Positions 44,186-52,692 are shown, counted from the stretch's first letter. The stretch: 64,000 nucleotides of DNA from a candidate division LCP-89 bacterium (GCA_025774555.1 JALGVT010000014.1:1-64000), one strand, 5' to 3'. Notes: generated by a model from the letters alone, not told the origin. Program-made: numbers and translations.

Positions 44186-45187
44186 ATGGATTGTCTGGAA
44201 TTCGAAAAACTATACTGGCTGAAAGTCTATGGTGAAACCGTCCCCGGCGGGGAAGACGGAATCGCCGAGCATCTGGAGAAATGCGCCGCCTGCCGCGACC
44301 GCAAAGCCGAGATCGACAGGATGCACGCTCTGCTGGGATTCAGAACCGCACAGGAAGCGAAACCGGAAGCCCTTGCCAGCGCGCGCAGATTATTTTCAGC
44401 ACGATTGAAATCACAATTAAAGCGCTCTTTCATCGACCGGTTGGGGGAAAGGTTAAAGGAGCTGATTGACGACAATCTGACTCCCGCTTTCCAACCGGCA
44501 GTGGCGCTGGGTATGCTCCTGATCGGGTTGCTGATTGGACGCCTCGTGTTTTTCAACGCCCAGAACGCTCCGGTATCACCCTCTCCCCCATTCCTCAGCG
44601 ATCCGATCTCATTGGAACACCGCTATATTTCCGAAAAAGTCCTACAGCATGAATCGAGTATTACAGACCTCCGCGTCCGCCCCATGAAAGATGAATCGGG
44701 TCTCGTGCAGGTCAGTTTCCGCGGAACACAGGATTATATCGTTGCCGGAAAGCCGGAGGACGACCTCATCCGGGAACTGCTCACCTGGGCGATTAAAAAC
44801 GAAGAAAATTCCGGCGCGCGGCTTAATTCTGTGAAGGAGCTTTCCAGAGCTTCATCGCTGAGTTCCATGACGCGGGAAGCGCTCGCTTACGCCGCAATAA
44901 ACGACGCCAACGACGGCGTTCGTTTGAAAGCTTTGGAAGCGCTGGGCAGAGCCCCGCGCGACGAACTTATCGAACAGACGATGCTGGGAGCGCTTTTAAA
45001 AGACCCCAACCCGGCAGTCCGCATCCGAGCTATCGACCTGCTGCTGTCTGAAAATGGAATGGATAAATCCGAATCTCTCGTTCTCAGTCTGGCTGAAGCC
45101 GATTCCAACGATTATGTCAGGATGCGCGCTCGTCAGGCTATAAAGAAGTCTGATTATAATATGGAATTAGTTAACGACAAGCAATAG
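44186..45187 (+). CDS. Anti-sigma factor with zinc finger and C-terminal HEAT repeats
   Basis: A 333-residue membrane protein. The N-terminus has a ZAS zinc-binding motif, HX3CX2C, as His29, Cys33 and Cys36 (EHLEKCAACRD), with Cys3 as fourth ligand, the domain that sequesters ECF sigma factors. One transmembrane helix follows at about residues 110-128 (VALGMLLIGLLIGRLVFF). The outer part (about 160-333) consists of HEAT-like repeats (EALAYAAINDANDGVRLKALEAL, GALLKDPNPAVRIRAIDLLL). HEAT repeats as the sensor end of an anti-sigma are unusual and may bind a misfolded protein or a peptide signal. It is separated from the sigma gene by a hairpin but is surely cotranscribed. Confidence 0.87.
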   Translation: MDCLEFEKLYWLKVYGETVPGGEDGIAEHLEKCAACRDRKAEIDRMHALLGFRTAQEAKPEALASARRLFSARLKSQLKRSFIDRLGERLKELIDDNLTPAFQPAVALGMLLIGLLIGRLVFFNAQNAPVSPSPPFLSDPISLEHRYISEKVLQHESSITDLRVRPMKDESGLVQVSFRGTQDYIVAGKPEDDLIRELLTWAIKNEENSGARLNSVKELSRASSLSSMTREALAYAAINDANDGVRLKALEALGRAPRDELIEQTMLGALLKDPNPAVRIRAIDLLLSENGMDKSESLVLSLAEADSNDYVRMRARQAIKKSDYNMELVNDKQ

Positions 45188-45218
45188 ACTGTTGAGGTTG
45201 CAGACCTCATTAATCGTG

Positions 45219-45242
45219 CTGTCAGACGCCCTCGTCTGACAG
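45219..45242. repeat. Intergenic hairpin, copy 2 of a covarying pair
   Basis: CTGTCAGACG, loop CCCT, CGTCTGACAG. It is identical to 44137-44160 except for the compensated base pair (T-A in place of G-C). It lies between the anti-sigma and DUF4097 genes. A smaller dyad (GAGGTTGCAGACCTC) stands at 45194-45208. Confidence 0.8.
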
Positions 45243-45317
45243 TTAAGCACTTGTTTTTCATCAGTCTCAGACTGTAATAGTTGAAAACTTCGCAGCATTT
45301 GAAAGGAGCACCTGAAA

Positions 45318-46694
45318 ATGAAAACGAAACTGATGACAGGTATATACTGTTTAAGCCTGCTGATTATAATGATGGTATCTCCCGCCCTTCCGGCAAGAGA
45401 TAACGTCCAAGCGCAAAGCGCCGAAATTTCCGACTATGTGAAAAAGCACGACGGATACTCTATCACCGTTCGGAACGAATTTGAAGTGTCTCCCGGCGGC
45501 GATCTCGAAATGGAAAACCTGATAGGTGACGTCACCATAAAAGGCACAGCTGAAAATATAGTCGTTGTTGTTGAATCGTTCTTCTTCGGCGTCGATACGG
45601 AAAAGGAAGCTGAAGCCGCCTTTGAACGCTATCGCGCCCGGGTTTCTCAATCGGGCAGCCGCATCGAAGTCATCGGACAGAACAGAGACCGACGCCGCTA
45701 TGTCCGGACTTCTTATGAGGTAACAGTCCCCGCTAAATTCAACGTCGATGTGGAAACTATGGGGGGAGAGGTTCGGTTGGAAGTCCTCGAAGGAGAAGCC
45801 CGGCTGGAGACACTGGGGGGTGACGTCGAAGCATCCGACGTCACTGGCGATCTTCAGGTGGAAACGGCTGGCGGTGAAATCTCTGTTATAGCTATGAAAG
45901 GCGAAGCGGATCTGGAAACGGCTGGCGGCGACGTAGAGTTACGCGAAGCCTCTGGAGGTCCTTTCAGCTTGAAAACGGCTGGCGGCGAGATCATTCTGCG
46001 CTCTGTTGAGGGCGACGTCGATGCGGAAACCTCGGGCGGCGACGTCGAAGCTCGCAAGATAACCGGCAACGTTGACCTGGAAACCTCAGGAGGCGATATA
46101 TCGCTCGAAGATATCATCGGCACGTCTCACTATGCGAGAACTTCAGGCGGCGACATTGAAGCAAATAATGTGCAGGGGGACGTTGAGTTGAGGACCTCAG
46201 GAGGCGAAGTGATTGCCGTTCTGATCGCTGGTGACGTCTTTGGCAGAACCTCCGGCGGAGACGTTGAGATTGATGACGTAAGCGGCGACGTCGATGTTTC
46301 CACATCCGGCGGCTGCCTGGAAATCGAAAAAGTTATGGGCAGACTTGTCGGCAAGACTTCCGGCGGAGACGTTGACGTTCAAGTAATGGGCAACGGCATG
46401 CTGAAGGCTCCTATCAGGTTGTCCTCATCAGGGGGTGAAATCAATCTGATATTGCCGTCTAACGTCAAGGCAACGATCGACGCGGAAATCGTCACCAGAG
46501 ACCCCTTTGCCGATTATACCATACAAAGCGATTTTAAATTGAAAATAGAAGAAGACAAAGAGAAATCTTCGTTGATCCATCGAGGTTCGGATCCATCGCG
46601 CCGCACTATAACCGCAACTGGAGACATCAATGGCGGCGGACCGTTGATCGAACTCAGCACATCCGATGGAAACATTAACATTGAATCGAGATAA
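45318..46694 (+). CDS. DUF4097-type beta-strand repeat protein
   Basis: A 458-residue exported protein with signal peptide (LSLLIIMMVSPALPA). From about residue 55 to 440 it is built of a repeat of about 19 residues, such as LETAGGDVELREASG, AETSGGDVEARKITG and RTSGGDVEIDDVSGDV, with TSGGD or TAGGE turns. This is a DUF4097 solenoid (adhesin-like beta-helix), probably in the periplasm or on the outer membrane. DUF4097 genes are often next to ECF/anti-sigma pairs, but their function is unknown. GAAAGGAGC gives a ribosome site before ATG 45318. The repeat is coding and not a satellite DNA: it stays in frame and varies at synonymous sites. Confidence 0.85.
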   Translation: MKTKLMTGIYCLSLLIIMMVSPALPARDNVQAQSAEISDYVKKHDGYSITVRNEFEVSPGGDLEMENLIGDVTIKGTAENIVVVVESFFFGVDTEKEAEAAFERYRARVSQSGSRIEVIGQNRDRRRYVRTSYEVTVPAKFNVDVETMGGEVRLEVLEGEARLETLGGDVEASDVTGDLQVETAGGEISVIAMKGEADLETAGGDVELREASGGPFSLKTAGGEIILRSVEGDVDAETSGGDVEARKITGNVDLETSGGDISLEDIIGTSHYARTSGGDIEANNVQGDVELRTSGGEVIAVLIAGDVFGRTSGGDVEIDDVSGDVDVSTSGGCLEIEKVMGRLVGKTSGGDVDVQVMGNGMLKAPIRLSSSGGEINLILPSNVKATIDAEIVTRDPFADYTIQSDFKLKIEEDKEKSSLIHRGSDPSRRTITATGDINGGGPLIELSTSDGNINIESR

Positions 46695-46729
46695 TAGCGG
46701 CAGACTTAACACAAAAAATTGGATATATC

Positions 46730-48178
46730 ATGAAATATCTTATCCTGACCACAGCAGCAATCTGTTTGCTTGCGTCAACCCTTCCGGCAAAAGACGTGCA
46801 ATATGTCGGCGACGTTACGGTTTATGAAGATGAAGTCATTACCGAAGATATCATAGCCTATACCGGCGACATTACCATCAAAGGGAAAGTCACCGGCAGC
46901 GTCATCGCCTACTGGGGTGATATAACTCTGGAATCAACCGCTGAAGTCTCCGGCAGCGTAATTGCCAAGCGCGGCGAAGTCTTCCGCCATCCGAGCGCTC
47001 TGGTTTCAGGCGAAGTTCTTGAGAACAGAGTCCCTGAAGTGAACATCGGCAGACAGGAAACTGTCCTTGCAACAGCTCGCTGGGAAGATGACGAAGAGGA
47101 TTTCAGGCATCATCGCTGGAGAAATTGGTCATTTAACAGCGAAACCGATCTCGAAGTGAACTATACCAAGGTTGACGGCTTCTATTTAGGTCTGAAATTC
47201 GATCATTTCCCCTTAGGAAACTACGGCATGAATTTCAGGAGTTTCGGAGCAGGTGGTTACGCTTTTGCTTCCCAGACCTGGCAGGGTCAGATCGGCTTCG
47301 GCATGGGCTTAGGCAAGCGTAATCAGATCGAACTGTCAGTCGATGCGTATTCGCGATCCCACACCGAAGACGCCTGGTACATGTCCGATAAAGAAAACAG
47401 CCTGGCAGCTTTCTTCCTGCATGAAGATTTTCGTGACTATTACAACCGGGAAGGCTACGGTGTTTCCCTCGTTTTCGAGCCGCTCGAATTCCTGAACCTC
47501 AGCGTTAGATACCAGGCTGAACAACACACCACCCTCGAAAACGACGCCTCCTGGGCGCTATTCGGAGGGAATAAGGAATTCCTGCCCAATATGCCTGTCG
47601 AAGAGGGCATGCTGCGCGAATTTGTGCTGTCGGCAAGACTGGACAGCCGCGATGATGTGGAAACTCCCGAAGTCGGCTGGTATCTCCAGGGAGCTATCGA
47701 ACTCACCAATCCAGATTTCGCCAGTGATTTCGACTATCGCCGAATGGTCGTTGACGCAAGACGCTACCAGCCTCTGACTTCATTTGTCAATTTCGATACT
47801 CGCATCAGGATTGGAAATTCCGAAGGAACGCTGCCTGTTCAGAAGCGTTTCTATCTGGGAGGACCTTCAACGCTGCCCGGATTCGGCTTGAAAGCGTTTT
47901 CCGGCAGGGAATTTGCGCTTTTAAATGCTGAACTGCGCCTGCATGAAAATGGTCGGGGTCACGGAGTGTTTTTCAACGAACTTGGATTCTTCTTCTTCGC
48001 GGACGTCGGTATGGCGTCGGATATACCGCTTAACGATCTTGAAACCGAACAGTGGGCTAGCGACGTCGGATTGGGAATTAGCGCAGATTCGGGAAATATC
48101 CGGCTGCAGGTGGCTAAACGAACCGATACTTCTGAAGAACCGTATGTCTTTATGTTCAGAATTCAGAGACCTTTCTAA
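46730..48178 (+). CDS. Bactofilin-like N-terminus fused to an outer-membrane beta-barrel
   Basis: A 482-residue exported protein (signal YLILTTAAICLLASTLPA). Residues about 25-100 form a short beta-solenoid like bactofilin or polymer-forming proteins (YVGDVTVYEDEVITEDIIAY, ITIKGKVTGSVIAYWGDITL). The rest looks like a beta-barrel: alternating strands with aromatic ends (LDSRDDVETPEVGWYLQGA, RIRIGNSEGTLPVQKRFYLG) and an Omp85-like region GGPSTLPGFGLKAFSGREF ending MFRIQRPF, a typical outer membrane protein terminal Phe. This joins a periplasmic solenoid to an outer membrane barrel. It is 35 bp after the DUF4097 gene and shares the beta-solenoid theme with both neighbours. Confidence 0.78.
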   Translation: MKYLILTTAAICLLASTLPAKDVQYVGDVTVYEDEVITEDIIAYTGDITIKGKVTGSVIAYWGDITLESTAEVSGSVIAKRGEVFRHPSALVSGEVLENRVPEVNIGRQETVLATARWEDDEEDFRHHRWRNWSFNSETDLEVNYTKVDGFYLGLKFDHFPLGNYGMNFRSFGAGGYAFASQTWQGQIGFGMGLGKRNQIELSVDAYSRSHTEDAWYMSDKENSLAAFFLHEDFRDYYNREGYGVSLVFEPLEFLNLSVRYQAEQHTTLENDASWALFGGNKEFLPNMPVEEGMLREFVLSARLDSRDDVETPEVGWYLQGAIELTNPDFASDFDYRRMVVDARRYQPLTSFVNFDTRIRIGNSEGTLPVQKRFYLGGPSTLPGFGLKAFSGREFALLNAELRLHENGRGHGVFFNELGFFFFADVGMASDIPLNDLETEQWASDVGLGISADSGNIRLQVAKRTDTSEEPYVFMFRIQRPF

Positions 48179-48217
48179 CAGAAATAGAGAAGATAAAATA
48201 CACTACTGGAGGATACC

Positions 48218-49084
48218 ATGAGAGCTAAATGGATGATCCCGATTATAAGCATACTGCTAATCATCCCCGCTTGCGTCAGCGCTAAGGATAGATTAGAGAC
48301 GCTGCTGGAAAAAATACCCTTCGAAGCCATTGACGAACTCGAAGTCGAAATAGATATCGGCATCGCCGACCTGAATATCGGGCAGGCAAAAGGCGATAAC
48401 ATCCTCGAAGCGGACATTCGCTATAACACCCGGAGAGGCGAACCAGAAATCCGCTTCAAGCGTTCCGGGAAAGTGGGTTATCTGACTATCGAATCTGGCG
48501 ACCGCGACAGGGACTACGACGATGATAAGGACTTCGATGACGAAACCTGGGAACTGCTGTTCACGCCCAAGGTGAAAATCGCCTTTGAAATGGACATCGG
48601 TCTGGTGGACGGCAAGCTGGACATGACCGGTCTTCGCATCGTTGATCTTAGGATCTCAGGTGGGCTGTCGGATATCGACCTCGATTTCGATGAACCCAAC
48701 AAAGAGGAGATCGATGAGATACGCATTGAAGTCGGATTAGGTGATTTCAACGGCAATAATCTGGGCAATGCCAACTTCCGCAAACTCGATCTGGAATGCG
48801 GTCTGGGCGGCGCTGAATTAGACCTCGCCGGCGAATGGCGCATCGACGAAGCGGAAATGAGCGTGGAAGTCGGTCTGGGCAGCGCTAAAATCTGGGTGCC
48901 GGAAATCCTGGGCGTCGAAGTCAGCAAGAATGATAATTTCCTCTCTTCGGTCAGCCTGGATCGCAGCCTGCGCGAGGTGCGTGATGACCTCTACCGCACT
49001 GCCAACTGGGATGATGCAAAAACACAGCTTACCATCGACACCGAAGTCGGGTTGGGCAGCATCAAGGTGAAGATTGTGGATTGA
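48218..49084 (+). CDS. LiaF/toast-rack-like exported protein
   Basis: A 288-residue exported protein (signal WMIPIISILLIIPACVSA). It contains a toast-rack (DUF2154/LiaF-type) beta-fold with recurring glycine turns: VEIDIGIADLNIGQAKG, FEMDIGLVDGKLDMTG, RIEVGLGDFNGNNLG, VEVGLGSAKIWVPE and TEVGLGSIKVKIVD. LiaF-like proteins sense or bind cell-envelope stress in Firmicutes; in Gram-negatives such domains occur in the periplasm. The Cys in the signal (IPACVSA) could make it a lipoprotein. It is the last gene of the ECF operon, with TGGAGGA ten nucleotides before the ATG. Confidence 0.8.
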   Translation: MRAKWMIPIISILLIIPACVSAKDRLETLLEKIPFEAIDELEVEIDIGIADLNIGQAKGDNILEADIRYNTRRGEPEIRFKRSGKVGYLTIESGDRDRDYDDDKDFDDETWELLFTPKVKIAFEMDIGLVDGKLDMTGLRIVDLRISGGLSDIDLDFDEPNKEEIDEIRIEVGLGDFNGNNLGNANFRKLDLECGLGGAELDLAGEWRIDEAEMSVEVGLGSAKIWVPEILGVEVSKNDNFLSSVSLDRSLREVRDDLYRTANWDDAKTQLTIDTEVGLGSIKVKIVD

Positions 49085-49116
49085 GTGGACAGATACAAGT
49101 TTCAAGATACAAGTGG

Positions 49117-49268
49117 GGGCTGTTCCAAAAGCCTTAGAGCTGTCATTGTCCCATAGGGATGCCTTCGGCACGAACGAAGTGTGGCAATCTTTAATAGTGT
49201 GTAAATAAGAGATTACCACGTCACTGCGTTCCTCGTAATGACGCGATACTCTTCTTTTGGGACAGCCC
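49117..49268. repeat. Dispersed palindromic repeat element, copy 2 (152 bp, with 22-bp insert)
   Basis: Same element as at 38488-38616: inverted ends GGGCTGTTCCAAAAG and CTTTTGGGACAGCCC. It has a 22-bp insertion (TCCCATAGGGATGCCTTCGG, then CA) after GTCATTG in the left arm, so the hairpin would bulge there. It lies 32 bp after the toast-rack gene. Confidence 0.9.
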
Positions 49269-49297
49269 CTCTTTATTGCAATGTATGATTATTAACA

Positions 49298-49326
49298 TTG
49301 ACAACCGGTTTTGGATGTGCTATATT
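49298..49326 (+). promoter_or_regulatory. Strong sigma70-type promoter upstream of the cytochrome pair
   Basis: TTGACA (49298-49303), 17 bp, TATATT (49321-49326). It points toward a 19-codon frame at 49365 and the HAO-like cytochrome gene at 49637; the leader for the latter would be about 300 nt. Confidence 0.7.
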
Positions 49327-49364
49327 TTGGAACGAATGGGAATGACAGGAAAAGGATCTGAGTG

Positions 49365-49424
49365 ATGAAAGCAATGAGTTCGCTTATCGTTTCATTATTG
49401 CACCTCGTAATCTGTCTGTTTTAG
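49365..49424 (+). CDS. Possible 19-residue hydrophobic leader peptide
   Basis: ATG at 49365 follows AAAGGATCTGAGTG, a plausible ribosome site, and encodes MKAMSSLIVSLLHLVICLF before TAG. It could be a leader peptide, a remnant of a signal sequence, or chance. The following 210 bp up to the cytochrome gene hold two weak dyads (GGTGGA...TCCACC near 49474-49498) and no other gene. Confidence 0.25.
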   Translation: MKAMSSLIVSLLHLVICLF

Positions 49425-49636
49425 ATCATTCTATTTACCCGGTGGAGAAAAGCGAAGCGGGTGGAATAAATAATCGCTTACTCCACCAGGAACGTCCCGC
49501 TTTTGAGAATTCTCATTCAGTTGAAAGTATAAGAAATAAACCGAAAGTATCAAACAGAACGGATACAGACATAGTATAACTTAGGAAATACTTCACAAGA
49601 TATAATTCTATCTGATTGACGCGATAGGAGGCAAAC

Positions 49637-50971
49637 ATGAGAGGACTCTTCACGTTTATCGCAATCTGTCTCTCTTTTTCGGTATTCACGATTGCACAAA
49701 GCACCGAACCAAATGTCGCCGGCAAATGTATAACCTGCCACAAGGAGTTGACCGCCGGTCTCTACCATCAGTGGAAAAACTCCGAACATGCCCGGCATAA
49801 CATCACCTGTTACGACTGCCATCAAGCTCAGAAAGGTGATGCAGATGGTTTTATGCATGAGGGCGCTCTGATCAGTACGCTGGTCTCGCCAAAAGATTGC
49901 GGTGTCTGTCATCCGGGTGAAACTAAACAGGTGGATAATTCCTACCATGCCACTGCGGGGCTTATCCTGGAATCCATAGACGCCTATTTAGCACATGTTG
50001 CAGGCGGACATCCAGCTGCTATCGCTGGTTGTGAAAGCTGCCACGGAACGAAGGTTGTCATCGATAAGAACTCGCCGAATAAACTTGCCATGCAGAGTTG
50101 GCCCAATTCAGGTATTGGTCGCCTGAATCCAGACGGTTCCAAGGGATCATGCAACGCTTGCCACTCACGGCATTCCTTCTCCAAAGCTCAAGCGCGGCAG
50201 CCTGAAACCTGCGGTAAGTGTCACCTTGGTCCTGATCATCCGCAGAAGGAGATATATGAAGAATCCAAGCACGGCATAGCTTACTTTACGCACATCGAAG
50301 ATATGAACCTTGACGCCGACCGTTGGATTGTCGGTCAGGATTACTTCGAAGCCCCGACCTGCGCAACCTGTCACATGTCCGCTACTAAAGATCAGCTCTT
50401 AACTCATGACGTCGGTGATCGAATCTCCTGGACTTTGCGCCCCATCGTATCCAAGCTTTACGATAACTGGGAAGAGAGACGCGAGAACATGATCAACGTC
50501 TGCAGCACCTGTCATAGCAGGAAGTTTATAGATGGGCACTACTACCAGTTTGACGGCGTTGTCAATCTGTATAACGAAAAGTACGCTAAACCAGCCCTGG
50601 AAGTCATGAACATTCTGAAGAAAAACAAATCCCTGCCCTCAAAAGCGAGCTTTTCCAACGACGTCGAATGGATCTTCTGGGAACTCTGGCATCATGAAGG
50701 GCGCCGAGCTCGTCACGGCGCTTCTATGATGGGACCGGATTACACCTGGTGGCATGGCATTTATGACGTGGCACAGCACTTCTACTTCAAGTTCATCCCT
50801 GCAGCGTTTGAACTGGAAGATGAAGAAGCCACCGCTTATATAGAAAACATGCTTGCCAATGATCCGATGCACAGCTGGATGAATCGCCCTACAGATGAGT
50901 TGAAGAAAGAGATTAAATCCGGCGAGATGCAGGGTTTATACGAGAAGATGTTCGCTCCAGTGATGAGGTAA
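49637..50971 (+). CDS. Octahaem HAO-family cytochrome c
   Basis: A 444-residue periplasmic multihaem cytochrome with signal peptide (LFTFIAICLSFSVFTIAQ). Eight CxxCH haem sites are present: CITCH, CYDCH, CGVCH, CESCH, CNACH, CGKCH, CATCH and CSTCH. The C-terminal segment ELWHHEGRRARHGASMMG...WWHGIYDVAQHFYF is characteristic of the hydroxylamine oxidoreductase (HAO) family. Paired with a NapC/NirT quinol dehydrogenase, HAO-like proteins of non-nitrifiers are thought to run reductively, turning nitrite or hydroxylamine into ammonium. AGGAGG precedes the ATG. The catalytic cross-linking Tyr of nitrifier HAO cannot be placed by eye, so direction and substrate remain open. Confidence 0.88.
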   Translation: MRGLFTFIAICLSFSVFTIAQSTEPNVAGKCITCHKELTAGLYHQWKNSEHARHNITCYDCHQAQKGDADGFMHEGALISTLVSPKDCGVCHPGETKQVDNSYHATAGLILESIDAYLAHVAGGHPAAIAGCESCHGTKVVIDKNSPNKLAMQSWPNSGIGRLNPDGSKGSCNACHSRHSFSKAQARQPETCGKCHLGPDHPQKEIYEESKHGIAYFTHIEDMNLDADRWIVGQDYFEAPTCATCHMSATKDQLLTHDVGDRISWTLRPIVSKLYDNWEERRENMINVCSTCHSRKFIDGHYYQFDGVVNLYNEKYAKPALEVMNILKKNKSLPSKASFSNDVEWIFWELWHHEGRRARHGASMMGPDYTWWHGIYDVAQHFYFKFIPAAFELEDEEATAYIENMLANDPMHSWMNRPTDELKKEIKSGEMQGLYEKMFAPVMR

Positions 50972-50973
50972 TT

Positions 50974-52464
50974 ATGGCTCGAAGATACGTGAATTTGATC
51001 AGGGGGATCTCAGCCAACTGGGTTAGCAAATTTGGAGTGGCTCTGGCGACTTCTACGTTCATCATCTTCGTCTTTGCCGAACTTCTTCAAGTTGCCGGAT
51101 TCATCAGGAACGCCTATGTTGGGCTCATAACCTATCTTCTCTTCCCTTCGCTGTTCGTGCTGGGATTGATGCTGATACCATTGGGGTGGTTTCTTTACCG
51201 TAAGCGGACGGGCAAGAAATTCGGAGATCTGCTCGATCATCGCTTTGAAGTTGAAGAGGTAAGGGGTGGATTACTTGGCTCAAAACTGATCCGCACGGTT
51301 GGAGTGATGACGCTGATAAATGTACTCTTCCTCGGCATTGCCAGTACTCGCACCCTGCACTTTATGGATCAGGCGCACTTTTGCGGCACTGCTTGCCATT
51401 CGGTGATGAATCCTGAATGGGTGACCTACCAGCAATCTCCTCATGCCCGGGTGAATTGTGTAGAATGCCATGTTGGTGAAGGATTTGAGGCGCTGGTAGA
51501 TTCCAAGTTGAACGGCGCCTGGCAGATTATCTCACTGACATTCGATCTCTACGAAAGACCCATACCGACTCCGGTACATAACCTGCGACCCGCCAGAGAG
51601 ACCTGCGAAAAATGTCACTGGCCCGAGAAATTCCTCGGTAACCGATTGAAGATCGTTAAACACTATGAGTTGGACGAAGAATCGACTCTGAAATACACGA
51701 CTCTGAACGTTAAAGTTGGAAGTGGTGAAGAAGGCTTTGAGAGCGGCAGTCACTGGCATGTATCCCAGCGAAATGAAGTACAGTACAAGCCTGCTGATGA
51801 AGATCGCAATAAAATCGCCTGGGTAGAAGTGCGCCAGCCGGATGGAAGCTTCATTCGCTATAATAATAATCTAATCAGCGAGAAGGAGAAATCAACGCAG
51901 CATCCCGTTCGCACAATGGACTGCGTGGATTGTCACAATCGTGCCACTCATATCTACAAATATCCCGAACTGGCAGTTGATAGCCGCATCAGCAAGGGTT
52001 TGATCGCTCAGTCACTGCCATTTATAAAGCGAGAAGGACTTGCTGCCATTTCGAAGAACTATCCGGACAAAGGAACCGGAAAAGAGCGAATCGCTATCCG
52101 GATTGAGAATTTCTACCGTGAGAATTATCCTGGTATATTCAGTACTAAAACAGCGCAGATAGACAGCGCTATCAGCGCTTTACTAGCTATCTACGATCGC
52201 AACATCCATCCGAGGATGAAAATCAACTGGGGCAGCTATCCCAACCAGCTGGGACACCGGCGCGGACCTGGCTGTTTCCGCTGTCATAATTCTAACATGG
52301 TCGATGAGTCCGGGAAAAACATCTCCAACGATTGCACAATATGCCACTCGATCTTAGCGCACGAAGAAGATGAGCCGTTCAAATACCTCTATCCGGTCGA
52401 TGAAACGGGAAATGAGGCGGAAATGCAGCAATATCTTCAAGATGAATTCAAGCAGTCGTATTGA
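50974..52464 (+). CDS. NapC/NirT-family multihaem quinol dehydrogenase
   Basis: A 496-residue membrane cytochrome. The N-terminus carries two or three helices (ATSTFIIFVFAELLQVAGFI, LITYLLFPSLFVLGLMLIPLG, VMTLINVLFLGIAST) and then six haem sites: an unusual CX3CH (FCGTACHSVMNPEW), then CVECH, CEKCH, CVDCH, CFRCH and CTICH. NapC/NrfH proteins take electrons from menaquinol and pass them to periplasmic reductases; most have four haems, so this is an extended form. It starts 2 nt after the HAO-like gene stop, so the two form an operon and probably one electron-transfer chain. Confidence 0.88.
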   Translation: MARRYVNLIRGISANWVSKFGVALATSTFIIFVFAELLQVAGFIRNAYVGLITYLLFPSLFVLGLMLIPLGWFLYRKRTGKKFGDLLDHRFEVEEVRGGLLGSKLIRTVGVMTLINVLFLGIASTRTLHFMDQAHFCGTACHSVMNPEWVTYQQSPHARVNCVECHVGEGFEALVDSKLNGAWQIISLTFDLYERPIPTPVHNLRPARETCEKCHWPEKFLGNRLKIVKHYELDEESTLKYTTLNVKVGSGEEGFESGSHWHVSQRNEVQYKPADEDRNKIAWVEVRQPDGSFIRYNNNLISEKEKSTQHPVRTMDCVDCHNRATHIYKYPELAVDSRISKGLIAQSLPFIKREGLAAISKNYPDKGTGKERIAIRIENFYRENYPGIFSTKTAQIDSAISALLAIYDRNIHPRMKINWGSYPNQLGHRRGPGCFRCHNSNMVDESGKNISNDCTICHSILAHEEDEPFKYLYPVDETGNEAEMQQYLQDEFKQSY

Positions 52465-52659
52465 GAGAATGGAGGTCAGAATCTATCAAGATACTTAGAA
52501 GCACGCGGTCGATATATTTCGTCCGAGTTTTTCTTAAACTATCCGTTGATCTGATTGGGCAGAATGGAACAACCAGCACTCAACTGGCAATACTCAGTTG
52601 GCAGGGAAAAACAGTTAATCCCAAGTAGTCATGGTTCTGCGTTCAGGATTCTGTTCAGG

Positions 52660-52680
52660 CGATCTGCGGATCGTTTTTTT
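52660..52680 (+). terminator. Intrinsic terminator of the cytochrome operon
   Basis: CGATC, loop TGCG, GATCG, then seven T. The stem is short (5 bp) but the T-run is strong. It lies 195 bp after the NapC-type gene and just before the convergent redox protein gene. The 195 bp in between contain no recognised gene. Confidence 0.6.
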
Positions 52681-52692
52681 ATCCTTTAGCCT

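Noticed and set aside
45760-46390. Regular repeats of about 57 bp that could suggest a CRISPR or satellite array
   Set aside because: They are the in-frame 19-residue repeat of the DUF4097 protein; units vary at synonymous sites and there are no spacers.
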